DNA from: Labia minor
Taxonomy: Eukaryota; Arthropoda; Insecta; Dermaptera; Spongiphoridae
Length of the DNA stretch: 64,000 nucleotides
Reading direction: 5' to 3'
Assembly (NCBI GenBank): GCA_963082975.1
Contig: OY720346.1
Span: forward strand, 69,183,267 to 69,247,266
Shown: positions 21,451-32,971 of the stretch, in pieces
How positions within the stretch are numbered: the stretch's first letter is position 1
Layout of the letters: every line of letters starts with the position of its first letter
Translations under genes and position numbers: made by a program
The notes under the pieces: generated by a model
Databases searched by the model: none
Told to the model about the DNA's origin: nothing
What the model saw: only the letters and a program-made list of their open reading frames with translations

Positions 21451-23865
21451 ATAGTTTTCCCAAAATACACTGTATTATTGTACATATGTTCTCTTCGTTC
21501 TTCTGTATTTTCAGACTAATACATAAATTCGCCATCTCTATTCGGATAGAAAATAAAAAAAGAATGTAATGATTTGCAGTTTGTTTGTTTGTCAGGGTTC
21601 GAGTAAACAAACATCTGGTCTCAATTGAACATTGATATCTAACTTTATTCACCTATCGAAAAGAGTCATCTCCATGAAAATGTATCGGAATCAGGCGAAA
21701 TGGCGAAAAGCCATTTATATATATAGCCAGTGGATGTATTTGAGAAATATCGGATTCAAATTAAGTCCAGAAAAAGAGAGAAAATAGAATTCTGATCCAT
21801 TTTGTTTGTTCAATCAAGGGAAATTGTCTTTTGTACTCAACTTTCTGAAAGGAGAGGTGATAAATACAAAGATTTATTTATTTATTTATATTTATATATT
21901 GGAGGGGCGAGGATAGCGTTCGCCTAGTTTAATAAATGGTATGGGAAAATAGTAGTGAAAATGAATTAAAGGTAAGGAATAAATGATATATGATAAAAGG
22001 GGGTTGACCGTGTGTGTCGCCAGCAATATTTATAAGAAAAAATATGCAAAATAAGTGTAATGAGTGGACAAGGACTAATCGGACTTGGAAGGGAAGATTG
22101 TAAAGGTACCCAGCAAAAAATACAAATATAATTCGTGCAAAAATGAATAAATAAAATTTTTAATCGAATTGTAAGAAAAGGTTATTGAAAGAAAAGAAAA
22201 GGCAATTGAATGTTTTAATTTTAAGATAAAATATATTTGATATAATTAAAGTTAAATAAAAAGGAAATATAAATGATTTAAAATAATTATTGGTTATTAC
22301 GGTTTATGCAAATTTCAATTTCCGATGACGAGACCCGAAATAAACTCAAAATTAAAAAGCTTGATGAATGAAATCAATGGATAATTAAAGAAAAACTGAG
22401 AAGTAACATAAGATGAATACCAGCGTGTGAATTTCAGCAACAGAAATATCCGCAATTTCTCCAAGAGAAGGAGGCTCAAACGTTGTATATTGGTTGCGGA
22501 CCCTTGGCGAATGAGATGGAGAATTGCAAGTCGAGGGCTGAAGTGAAATTCAAAAAATAGAGAGTGGGGGGTCGGGAATGCCAACCTCGGAAAATTCCCT
22601 TTGCATTTTTATCTTAAACAATTATAACAATTAAATTCAATTTCATTTTGATATTCTATTCACATAAATATATATGATTAATATATATATAATACAAATT
22701 TATCATTATCCCTTTATTTTTTTTTAAATTAAAAATTATGAAGAGAAAGGGGGGCAAATTCAAAATGTTGTAGCTATGCGTAGACATATATATTTATCTT
22801 ATATTATTATTATTATTAATAAATACCAAAATATTTTTTCATTTGAAATTAAAATTTATAATAGAGACTCCTTTCTTTTAATCGGAAAGGCTCCAAATAA
22901 TTTAAAAATAATTTCTTATTATTCTATTAATAAAAGAGAATTTTATATTTAATATGTAGTTTATTTATTGTAACTATTTAAAAAAATTAAAACATAAATA
23001 TTAAACTCAATTAATTTTGATTACTTTGAATTTTTTTTTTTGTTTCTATTAAAAAAAAATAATTTTTTAAAGTTAAAAACACTTAATAACTCTGAATAAA
23101 GTACATAAAATATGGTAGTGTTAAAAAAGTTTTTACTATATACTAATTATTATTAATCATATAGAATATTAAGATACTTCAATAAAACATGGACCTTGTA
23201 GTACTCTACAACATAATGATGTCGAAGGGGAAGCAAAATAAGTACATTTGCAAACATTGTCAAAATTACACCGAACTATCTGCACATAAACAAACAACAA
23301 AGGTGAAAAGTTGGTGAGTATGGTGAATGCTCAAGTACTTCTCATCTATATTATATATTCATGGATGTCTTGTTCAAAGCAGTACTAGCAACTTTTCTTT
23401 GCTGGAATGTAGTAGCCCTTCCCACAAATAGTCTCTATAGAAGGGCACAGTTCTCTAAAGTTTCTTGTAAGTTTTTCTTTGTCTACAAAACCGCTATTTT
23501 TACAATGTTCCAAAGGTTAAAAACGAATTGAATCTGCGCACTTTTCACTTCGATATCAAGAAATAGGTTGTAAAATATTGTGTGTTTCATTGATGTGTTG
23601 TTAATTTGTTAATTTGGTCAGGAATTGGGTTGCTTAATAAAAACTATGTTGCCATGACTTTAGTAAGCAACCCTTGCATTATTGTTTATTATTTGTTATT
23701 AAAATTATACAAAACTGGTTAATGATATTTTAATTATTAATAATTTTCTATAAATTAATTATAGATATAAATAAATATAATATTATATTCATATTTATAT
23801 ATTCTTGTTTTTACATATATATGCACAATTTGGAAAACACTCACTGTTCTTTAAATCAACTAGAT
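21451..23865. other. Non-repetitive, A+T-rich stretch without genes
   Basis: 21890-22600 and 23190-23680 have mixed composition and no copy in the window, so they may be unique intronic or intergenic DNA. Frames at 21449-21652 and 22315-22584 show no motif and are regarded as chance. Confidence 0.5.
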
Positions 23866-25454
23866 CAGGGGTCAGCAAACTTTTTTAGGAAAGGGCCAAG
23901 TAAAATAAAATTTAAGATCTGGGGTCAGATATGTTAGAATATATATTTTACTGTCCTAACGAAGAATCTAATAAGAAAATTTTATTACTATAAACTTTTT
24001 ATTCGCAAAATATTTGCAAATACAAAATATGTATTAATAATAACATGTATGTATCAATAAAATATGTATATTTTGTACCTATACTCGCGCGCGCGTACAA
24101 TGGTAACTATAAATTGCAGTTTCATTTATTAATAAACATAGATTAAATTTTGCATTAATGTGATGAAAGTTAATGTTTTTTTTGTTTTTTTTTTGAGATA
24201 TTATTTCATTATAATTGGGTACAAAGTTAGTAGTTCCTATAATTAAAGTTGTTTACAAATGATAATCTATTAGTAATGATCTGTATTGCCATTTACACAT
24301 TGGTATGTTCTTCCAAATTCAAAAATAATCCCTTAATTGACCGTATTCATTCTCTATAAGATATTCATAGAATTGTGATAGATCCATACCTTTGAATTTC
24401 GGGTTTAGGGTGTCATCATTTTGCAGATGACTTCCAACTGAAATTCTGACGGAAGTTGGTCAATCGTACACTCAAATGAATTTTTAAATTATTTTGCATT
24501 TCCATCAAGATCCGAAAAACTGTAGTTTTAGTTCGAAAGATATATCCGCTGCAAATTTTTTCGAAAATGGGCATTTCACTATAGTCTGAAATTTTTTACA
24601 GCATTAAAAATTGGTTAAACTTGTTTAATATAATTTGTCTTTCAAAGAAGGAGAATTTTTGGCGATATGACTTTACGCTAAAATTCATTTCACATATGGC
24701 ACTGTATTTCCCTGCAATTTTAAGTTTAATTAGATAAGATAGCCAACAATGCTAATTTCCATAGCCATTCATTGTTCGATAACATTGACTGTACATAGTT
24801 TTATTCGTTTAAAAAAATGTCTATTACATTTCGGAGTTCGAAAAATCTTTCCATTACTGAGCCATCGAATTTCTGTATAGTAGGAGAAATCCGGATATTC
24901 TGCTTCGATTTCTAATAAAAATTCACTAAACTGACGATGATTAAGTCCACGAGAGCGAATGAAATTGACCGCTGGCACAACTATCGTACTTCAATAACAC
25001 ATGACAAATTGAGGTGTTTCCCACAAAGAACTTGCTGGTGAATTATACTTGCGATCATCTTTCAAAGCTTTTAACCCCGAGTATTGGTCATTGCATTAAA
25101 ACGCATAATTTAATTTAATTTTAATTTTTTAAAGTAAAATAACAATATTTATCCCAGGGGCCAGGAAGGGTACCAGGAGTGAAACCATTTTTTTCGAATG
25201 TAATGTCTCTTACTTTAGTCGCTAAGAGGCGCTGCAGGCGCATAACCGATAACTCTACAGGCGAAAACACACACACACACAAAAGCCCGATTTTTTTTTT
25301 CAATTAGTTGTAGCTTTAGTTGCATGGTGGCGCTAAAAACTTGGTTTCAGCAAAGACAATAGTGTCCTAGACTTATAGATGAACTGCGCCAGGGGCAAAC
25401 AACAATAGATAACTGGCCGGATTTGGCCCGCGGGCCGTAGTTTTCCGACCCCTG
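23866..25454 (-). mobile_element. hAT-2 with perfect 8 bp target duplication
   Basis: Ends CAGGGGTCAGCAAAC and, in reverse, CAGGGGTCGGAAAAC. The flanks are the exact duplication AACTAGAT (23858-23865 and 25455-25462). Near the right end is GGCCCGCGGGCC (25425-25436), a common subterminal hAT palindrome. At 1589 bp it is shorter than an autonomous element and holds only a transposase fragment. Confidence 0.95.
24769..24978 (-). pseudogene. hAT transposase fragment (GTF2IRD2-like)
   Basis: The frame contains VNFIRSRGLNHRQFSEFLLE and YYTEIRWLSNGKIF. This is the stretch with the conserved RWLS(R/N)GK motif of GTF2IRD2/SCAND3-like hAT transposases, between the catalytic core and the C-terminal domain. 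No dimerisation domain or DES box is readable in the rest of the element, and the reading frame breaks after F at the C-terminal side. Non-functional, in the minus orientation of hAT-2. It is a different family from hAT-1 by its terminal repeats. Confidence 0.85.
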
Positions 25455-25462
25455 AACTAGAT

Positions 25463-26557
25463 CACTAGTTTTAAAAATAAATTGTTATTATCCTAAAAAA
25501 GAATAAGAGAAATTACAATCAAAATAAAGAAAATTAAAAATGAAATAAAGAGATAAATCAAAGAGAAAATTGAATATCATTATATCTACTCACTTATATA
25601 AAAGGTATTAAAAAAAAATAATTATATAATTTAATCTAATCATCAGGAATATAAATAATAATCTCTTTTCATTTTAAACAAGCTAAAAAAAAGTAATTTT
25701 TATCTGCTCTAAACAAATGGAGGTAGCGAGAAAGCTCTTTCATTATTAATATGTGATATCGGAGGAGGGAGGAAGGGAAGAGAAAATGGCCATTACCTGC
25801 ACAAAACTGACTATAGAAGGGTATTTGGGCTTATTACCCTTATTACTTAGCCTAAATAAATTAGACACACACAAATAATTAGCGAACTTGTTAGGAGAGA
25901 AAATTGAAGTACTGAAGACAAAAATTAAAGAAAGAAAAAAAAAATAATAAAAATTTATGAAAAAAAAACAAAACTTAATATAGTAGTAATAAATAAAATT
26001 AAAACTAAAAGTTAAGTTAATTAATATAAATCCTTGATTTTTTAAATAAATTGTTTTAAGAACACAATAAGTTTACATTTATGAAAATTTATTGGGTATA
26101 ATATTATATTATTATTTTTCTAAATTAAAAAGATAAACATCAATTATTATTAATTAATTAATATTTAAACCAATTTCAAATGAATTGTATAATTGTATAA
26201 TTATAAAAAAAAAATGTAATTATTATTATTATTTGGTAAGAGATCACCTATCCATGAGTTGGCGCTTGCTTTAAATTGGAAATATAATTTGACAAATCCT
26301 ATTCTAGTAAGGTAAAATGGATTAATTTATTATATTTTATTAAAAAATAAATAAATAATAAACCGTCATTGTAGAAAATTTTCCTCACAACAGAAAATCC
26401 CAAGTGACTGTAATTCTAATATACAGATACCTCCCACTACCCACGCCCTCTTAAACTTCTCTCTCTCATCCCCTCTCCTTCCTCAAAAATCTTCCCCCCC
26501 AACTCTTCTCCCTTGCTTCAAATTATTTTCTTATACAAGATAAGATGAAGGTAGGAC
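25463..26557. other. A+T-rich spacer with a D fragment
   Basis: 26235-26530 repeats parts of block D: CATGAGTTGGCGC near 26255 and a C-rich tail with TCCTCACAACAGAAAATCCC (26384-26403). The middle of D is missing. 25690-25860 is non-repetitive. Confidence 0.5.
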
Positions 26558-26707
26558 AAGTTGATCAATTCATCATACTGATGAATTAAGTAAATATACC
26601 AAATTTCATCAAAATCCGTTGAGCCGTTCAAGCTGTACACATCTATACGGACGGACGGACATCATGCTAATAAGTTGACCTGTGGCCAGGCGCAAAACCG
26701 ACCGACG
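26558..26707 (+). repeat. Repeat B fragment joined to a second B start
   Basis: Middle B (AAGTTGATCAATTCATC to GACATCATGCTAA) runs directly into a second B start (TAAGTTGACCTGTGGCCAGG, 26671-26690) and stops at ACCGACCGACG. It then joins repeat A. Confidence 0.75.
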
Positions 26708-26890
26708 TCCATGGGTAAAGGACATGATTCTTCCATGGGAGAGGGAAGGCAGAAGAAATCATGAGCTCACGTGAGGGCAGGGACGCAAATCCGTGAAATA
26801 GAATTATTTTCTCCTGGGTTTATAGAAAAGAATCTACTCGCTACCCGGGATATTATTTTTAAATTTATTAAAAATTAATTCTACATTTCA
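26708..26890 (+). repeat. Tail of repeat A
   Basis: Matches 5098-5260: GGTAAAGGACATGATTC, then ATGAGCTCACGTGAGGGCAG and CTACCCGGGATATT. Confidence 0.8.
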
Positions 26891-27054
26891 TGAAATTTAT
26901 TCAAATTTTTCTTATTTCTTCATAAATAAAAACAATAAATGATTTCCTTCCTTTTCAAGTAATAATTATTTATTTTAAATTATTTATTTTTGAATATAAA
27001 ATTTGAAAATAGAATAGAATAGCAGGAAAAATGTTTCAATGTTAAAATACAAAA
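26891..27054. other. A+T-rich linker after the A tail
   Basis: Continues the A flank (ACATTTCATGAAATTTATTC) and then becomes unmatched. Confidence 0.5.
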
Positions 27055-28618
27055 AAGAAGGAATGATTGGGATGGAAAAGTTAAATCGATTTATTAAAAT
27101 AATTCGTATTAATTTATTATTATTCGTCGTATAATACGTAGTATAATTAATTTCATTTAATGAAGTCGAAATTATAATAATTTATATTGAAAATAAAGTC
27201 AAAGGCAGTTGAATCTCATCCATCGGGGGTAAGCAATGCAGCATTGCAATGCTGCCCCTTTCAATGTCACAACTATCAACATGGCAGCGAAATTTATAAA
27301 TATATAAATAATGTATCAGTAAAAAGTTATAAATCTATCATTTATAAAATTCAATTTTTATTTGAATCTTTTCTAAAATTTATTAAACTTCATTTAAATT
27401 AATAGGAATATATAAATTTACAATTAATTCTTGATTGAGGGATGATTTCGGTGGTGACGCCGATCAACGTCTTCGATTGGAAAGGGAATGGCAACTGAAT
27501 CACTGAATGCGCTCGAAGCAGGCAGGCAGGCATGCAGGTAGGCAAGGAGGTTGGGTGGGGGGAGGTGAGGTGGCGGAGGGGGGGGGGGGGCAACATGGCG
27601 GCAAATCTTTTCAATCTGTCAAAATTCAATAATTAATATTTAATCAACGAAGCATCGTAAAATTATATAATAGTAGTGAAAATGAATCTACGTTTCATGA
27701 TGAATCTATTCGTATAGGTTTTATCTGTTGTTAAGAGGCAAGATATTTGTTGAACTGTAAAAATAAACCAATATTAAAATTAATTAAAAATTTCCATTTA
27801 ATGATACAAAAAATCAATTTTATTTAGAATCTGGCTAAAATTATGGTCAATGGAATTGTCTTGGTCACAATTTACAAGATTTAGTCAAAAATTTTAATAA
27901 AATGAAAAACATTGATTTGATTGGTTTTTTCTAATTCTCCAAAGCGTTCTATAAATATGAGTTCCAAGTTTTTACTAATATGAAGCGTTGAGGAGGTGGG
28001 TCCTCTCAGAGGCACATAAGACATGTCTCACTCGTGATTATAAAGGGTTTTGCTAGTCGAAAAGGTGACGAAATCTGGATATATTTGAATTAACCCCCGA
28101 AGGGGGTTAATTCAAATATATATAGGAGACTCTAAAGAGTCTCCTATAAGATTCAAGATTTCAATTTTTTTTTCTTTTTAATGAAGCTATGCTAGGTATT
28201 CTCCTTCATCCAAATAAATTTGATTTTTTGAATGATCAGGGGAGGGGGAAGGGGGAGAGTAAGCGTAAGGGAATGGATGGAAAGACGTCAATGGGTAAAG
28301 GACATGATTCCTCCAGGTAGAAGCGGGATTTAGAAGAAATCATGAGCTCACGTGAGGGCAGGAACGCCAATCCCTGAAATAGAATTCTTTTCTTCTGGGT
28401 TTATAGAAAAGAATCTACTCGCTACCCGGGATATTATTTTTAAATTTATTAAAAAATAATTTTAGATCATAATCATCCTATATGTTATTACATCTTTTAT
28501 CTACCATATATTTAAATTTTTCTTATCCCGATAATTTATATACTTTTTTCCAACGGCTTCCCTTTCTCAAAATACCGTTTAGTCCTAAACTACCCTACTC
28601 TACCCAAATTTCGGCTCT
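27055..28618 (+). repeat. Repeat A, copy 2 (longest)
   Basis: Begins AAGAAGGAATGATTGGG, as in copy 3 at 43558, and runs through the twin hairpin (28079-28148) to CTCTACCCAAATTTCGG. It includes GCAGCATTGCAATGCTGC (27237-27254), an 18 bp perfect palindrome. G runs at 27579-27590 are longer than in the other copies. Confidence 0.85.
28079..28148 (+). repeat. Twin hairpin of repeat A, copy 2
   Basis: Perfect 20 bp arms 28079-28098 and 28102-28121 around GAA; second palindrome 28121-28148 as in copy 1. Confidence 0.95.
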
Positions 28619-28776
28619 ATGCCAATCCCTGAAATAAAATTCTTTTCTACTGGATTTATAGAAAAGAATCTACTCGCCAACCGGGATATTATTTTTAAAT
28701 TTATTAAAAATTAATTTTACATTTCATGAAACTTATTCAATTTTTTCTTATTTCTACATAAATAAAAACAATAAAA
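28619..28776 (+). repeat. Second tail of repeat A
   Basis: A repeat of the A end (CCAATCCCTGAAAT to TACATTTCATGAAACTTATTC) directly after copy 2, leading into B in reverse through an ACAATAAA linker also seen at 45000. Confidence 0.8.
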
Positions 28777-29164
28777 AAGTGCAAATCCGGACACCGGAAG
28801 TGGGAGAATTACCGATCGACGATAGGAAGGGAAGGGTTATTTTCACACCAAATTTCACATGAGGAGATTTTTTACATATCTCCACGAATCATGCACTTTG
28901 TATTGGTTTTATCCTCGAGAAAAATCATCTTTATTAGTTTTTTCTTATTTTAAAATTATATGACGTCATGTAGCCATTCATGACGTCACAGCCTGGTCTT
29001 ACATATATATTATAAATAAAATAAAATTAAAAATATTTATGTTATATCCATATCTGTTTTTTATTGCAGATACATTTAAATTATTTGAAATTGTTTACTG
29101 TAGCTGGAAATTAATTTATTTCAAACTGTCGGTCGGTTCTGCGCCTGCCCAGGTTAACTTATTA
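28777..29164 (-). repeat. Repeat B, left-half arm in reverse
   Basis: Starts in mid-B (GTGCAAATCCGGACACCGG) and runs to the B start (AGGTTAACTTATTAA in reverse). It carries both CRE-like sites. The A-to-B junction is the same as at 45010. Confidence 0.85.
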
Positions 29165-30155
29165 ATTTACTATTTTAAATTAAGAAAAAACTATCAAAGA
29201 TGTTTTTTCCCAAGGCTTAAACCAATACAGATCGATTTTTCTTTATATCTATCTAAGGGGTAAATTTCAAAAAAATTCTTTCGAGAGGTTTAATATTTCA
29301 AAAATACAAATATATATATATAAATTAATTTTTAAATTTTGCTAGAATAATAAATAAGATATATATAATTATACATATAATTGTTAGTATTCACCAGTTA
29401 TCTCTTCCTCTCACACTCACAAACCATTATTACTTTCAAAGCTTCAAAAAAATCCATATTACCAACAAGGAATATTAAAAATTCATTTATTATTAAATTT
29501 ATATTGAATATAAATTATAGAAATAAGTTAAATAGAATTAAAATAGTATTTCTATTTCTGTCTCTAGAAATGATCCTATGATACTCATTTTCAATTCCAA
29601 GACTATAGAACTCGTAGAATGAGAAAGAGAGAGAGAGAGGGATAGAGAGTGAGGGGTGGGGGTAGGTAGGTAGGTGCATCATGGTAATCCAATTATCCAA
29701 CTTGTGTCTCTCGTATCTTGAATTCGCCAACTCCCAGTTCCTTTCAAGATTACGCCACTGAGACAGACGCTGGGCTACAAGTTGGTATTAAACTTAGGGT
29801 AAATGGTACAAGCGTCGCTTAATTCAGCAGGCCCCGTCTGTCTTTAATCTTGAAATGACTCAGATGAACCCAAGGGGCAAAATCAACATGCAAGTCAATT
29901 ATGCACACCTTTGCATTCTCACAAACTCAAATAAAAATTATTCTCCACAATTTCTTTTAATTAATTTAATATCTGACAAAATAAAAATTCCTTGTATAAG
30001 AAAAAATAGAAGGATAGAATATTAAAATAAGGCATTGAATAGATTAATTATAAATATTTTAAATATTTATATATATTTTATACAATACAATTAAAAATTT
30101 TATTTGCTTAATCAAATTAATAATAATAATAATTGTATACTAAAGTATCATTTAA
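29165..30155. other. Spacer with a non-repetitive, complex core
   Basis: 29650-29940 has mixed composition, no copies and no open frame; it could be a conserved non-coding element. The flanking frames (29039-29263, 29381-29581, 29515-29730) have no motifs. GA repeat at 29620-29640. Confidence 0.4.
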
Positions 30156-30345
30156 GGAGGCAGCTAGCCGAGAGTGTAGCATAGCAATTTTCTACAGAAG
30201 AAGTCGCCGTTCGATTCCAACTAAGAACACATTTTTGTAATAAAATTCAATTTAACATCGTAATGTCAGTTCCTGGTTCTATACATGTGGAAGGCAACAG
30301 GAAACCACCACATTAACATTCTCAAGAAAAATTATCATGGCTGGG
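30156..30345 (+). mobile_element. tRNA-derived SINE-like element, second family
   Basis: GGAGGCAGCTAGCCGAGAG followed 40 bp later by GTTCGATTCCAAC (30210-30222) has the spacing of polymerase III A and B boxes. The body GGAAGGCAACAGGAAACCAC (30290-30309) is a core seen in arthropod SINEs. It abuts an antisense LINE end. Confidence 0.6.
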
Positions 30346-30349
30346 TATC

Positions 30350-30545
30350 TTCTAATATTATTAAATCTATGTATCTCTGTAGCTCTACGGCCCCACCAAC
30401 CACACTTCTCCAAATGTCCTTATCCTGAGGCATAAAAAACCCATAAATGCGTCGAAGAATCCTATTCTCAAATACTCTAAATCTACTCTCGTCTCCTAAT
30501 GTCATTGACCATGTCTCACACCCTTATAATACAACCGGCAAAATA
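30350..30545 (-). pseudogene. LINE reverse transcriptase C-terminus, fragment
   Basis: In reverse it reads GCETWSMTLGDESRFRVFEN and RILRRIYG, then DKDIWRSVVGG. It is the same family as 1090-2080, with the sequence between the two motifs deleted. Not functional. Confidence 0.75.
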
Positions 30546-31235
30546 TATATTGACTAAAACATCCTCCAATTTAAAAAGTATAATATGATATAAGTTGAAA
30601 ATTTAATTTTAAATATTTATTTTATATGTTAAGTTACTAAATATATTAATAAGTTAAATTATTATATTTCAAATTTAAAAAAAAAATTTTTAAGTTACTA
30701 ATTAATTATACTTTAACCCTCTAACCTAGAAATATTTTTTTTTTAAGAATTCTCTATTATATTTCAATTATGAAATTAAAAAGTTAAATGAAATAAAAAT
30801 AATAACATATAAAATGTATTAATTCAATCGAAAATTTAAAAATATATTAATTATTCAAACAAATTCAAATGAAGAAATAAATATGTAAACAATAAAGAAC
30901 ATAAAATCTATAATGAAAAAAATAATTAAAGGAAATAGATAAGAAACAAGAAGACAAGAAGACATTATGTAATGTAAATCCACATGATAAATAATAATAA
31001 TATATTAAAACAAAATGTTTTCTTTCTGATATAAATTCATGATATAATATTATTTGTATTAAAATTTTATTACAATATTGTATTTAAATTATTAATTAAT
31101 ATTGTAAATAAATCAGATATCTGTTTAAAGATAATCTCTTGATAGTGATGCAATCTCATCCGCTTATCGATGATATTAATTGGTGAATGTCGAGGTTACA
31201 GATCAGATTAAAAAAAGCAGGAATAGGATGGTGAT
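30546..31235. other. A+T-rich spacer
   Basis: Nothing recognised. Confidence 0.5.
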
Positions 31236-31660
31236 GTTTTTACCGAGCGACGATAGTAAGGGAGGTATTGTTTTCACACCAAATTTCACATGTGGAGATT
31301 TTTACATCTCTCCACGAATCATGCATATTGTTAACAGAAAAAAGTATTTTTAGCATGATGTCTGTCCGTCTGTCCATTGTGTGTCCGTATAGACGTGTAT
31401 AGCTCGAACGGCTTAATGGATTTTGATAAAATTTGATATATTTACTTAATGCATCAGTAGCATGAATTCATCAACTTTTGGTATATATCAGAAACCGGAA
31501 GTAGTTGTTTACAAAGTATTAATTTTATATTCATTGTCGGAAATAATTTCACTTACAATATAGTAGTAATTAATAATTGAGTAATTAAACTAAAAAAAAA
31601 CATTTAATTCAAGTTTTAAAAATATGTTTTTTTGATGCTTTAATATTTATATATAGTATA
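31236..31660 (-). repeat. Repeat B variant with a different 5' part
   Basis: 31236-31515 is the right half of B in reverse (TTTTTACCGAGCGACGATAG onward). 31516-31660 is a different left part, shared with 40930-41090 rather than with copy 1. It contains a GTCGGAAA motif and an A run before TTTAATTCAAG. Confidence 0.75.
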
Positions 31661-31680
31661 CGATAGTAAGGGAGGTATTG

Positions 31681-32282
31681 TTACTATCTCACCAGAGATA
31701 GTATTGCGATCACGAAAATTTTTGATGTTGAGATTTTGATGTTTTTATACGTTTCGAAGGTCCCTGAATCATTTTCACTAAGGTTGAGAAAAATGTCTGT
31801 GTGTGTGTATGTGTGTATGTATGTAACCAAGATTACGCAAAAAGGGTTTGAGCTAGAATCATGAAATTTGGTATACGGGCATTATTCAAAATTCGTAGTT
31901 TTCTATCAACTTTTGAGAAATGTAGCTCAACCGGAAGATGGTCATTACCTACCACGTTTTGATTTTTTTTCCTCTAAAGTGACCGTAAAAATAAAGATAT
32001 ATGTTTGATAATTTTTCACATGATTAAAAATTGTATAAAACTGCTATATATAGAATTTCAGCTTTATTGAAAAGCTGAAAGTACCAGAATTAATTTTTTG
32101 ACACTGCAAATCTCACGCGCCAACACGTGACGTGGTGCAATCAACAAAGAGCCAAACAAGCGCTGGTTTAATAAATATTATTTATTATAATTTATAATTT
32201 AATTAATTTAATTTAATTTAAATTAATATATGTTATTTAATCCAATTCAAATTTGGGAGATAGTCGAGTGGAGACACTCCAG
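31681..32282 (+). repeat. Repeat C, copy 2
   Basis: Full length: starts with the hairpin ACTATCTC/GAGATAGT (31683-31702) and ends with GAGTGGAGACACTC and CAG. Preceded by 20 bases also found at 31251-31270. Confidence 0.88.
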
Positions 32283-32359
32283 TTTTTTTTATACTTATAT
32301 TGATTTATAAGATTTAAAATGAGATAATGAAACTAACATCGATCAACATAAAATCACGT

Positions 32360-32900
32360 TATTATTTTGTCGGTGAAAAATAATTTAATATAAAATGAAT
32401 ATAAAATAGTAACGAAATTCTTAGTTTTCTTGAAGTTATTTTAATAAACGCTTGTAAAAACGTTAATTGGATCCAGAATTTGCATATGTTTAATAGGAAG
32501 AGCTGCATGGGGGGGGGGGTGGCAAGAATTTTGCTTGCCAAATTATGGTGTACAAAATAAAAGTATCCTAAATATCCTACTTGGGCTGCGATGATGATGA
32601 TGATGATTCGAGGAGAACTATCCAAGTAATTTTATTTATCTATTTCACTAATTAATTTGTTTTATTATTTTTTTAAATAAAATAATACACCCTCCTTGAG
32701 AATATAATCCTCCTCAAAACGCGGACGATCATCAATGATCTCATCTTTCTTTTCCCCTTCTTTTCTATTCTCATTTTGCTAATCCAGACCACCCACCACT
32801 CACCTTCCATTTCCCTTCTACTCCGACTCATGTTTTCTTCTTAATGAATTCTATAAGAAGGAATAATAATCGCACTCTTTAACTTTTATCAACTCTTCGT
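32360..32900. repeat. Block D, copy 1
   Basis: Related to 37380-37640, 48300-48960 and 50320-50740. Shared marks: AACGTTAATYGGATSCAG near 32460, CTACTTGGGCTGC near 32577, ATGATGATG runs, AATAATACACCCTCCT near 32681 and a C+T-rich tail. No gene. Confidence 0.7.
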
Positions 32901-32971
32901 ATGTATTCATTCTTTTTTTATAATTAATCCACTTTTTCATATTATATTTTAAATTAACAAATTATTATTAA

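Noticed and set aside
27399-27629. 76 and 77 codon frames on the minus strand of repeat A (27399, 43889), sharing MNFDRLK
   Set aside because: After the shared start the frames diverge by frameshifts, and copy 1 (4160-4430) does not keep a frame; the shared residues only reflect DNA identity.
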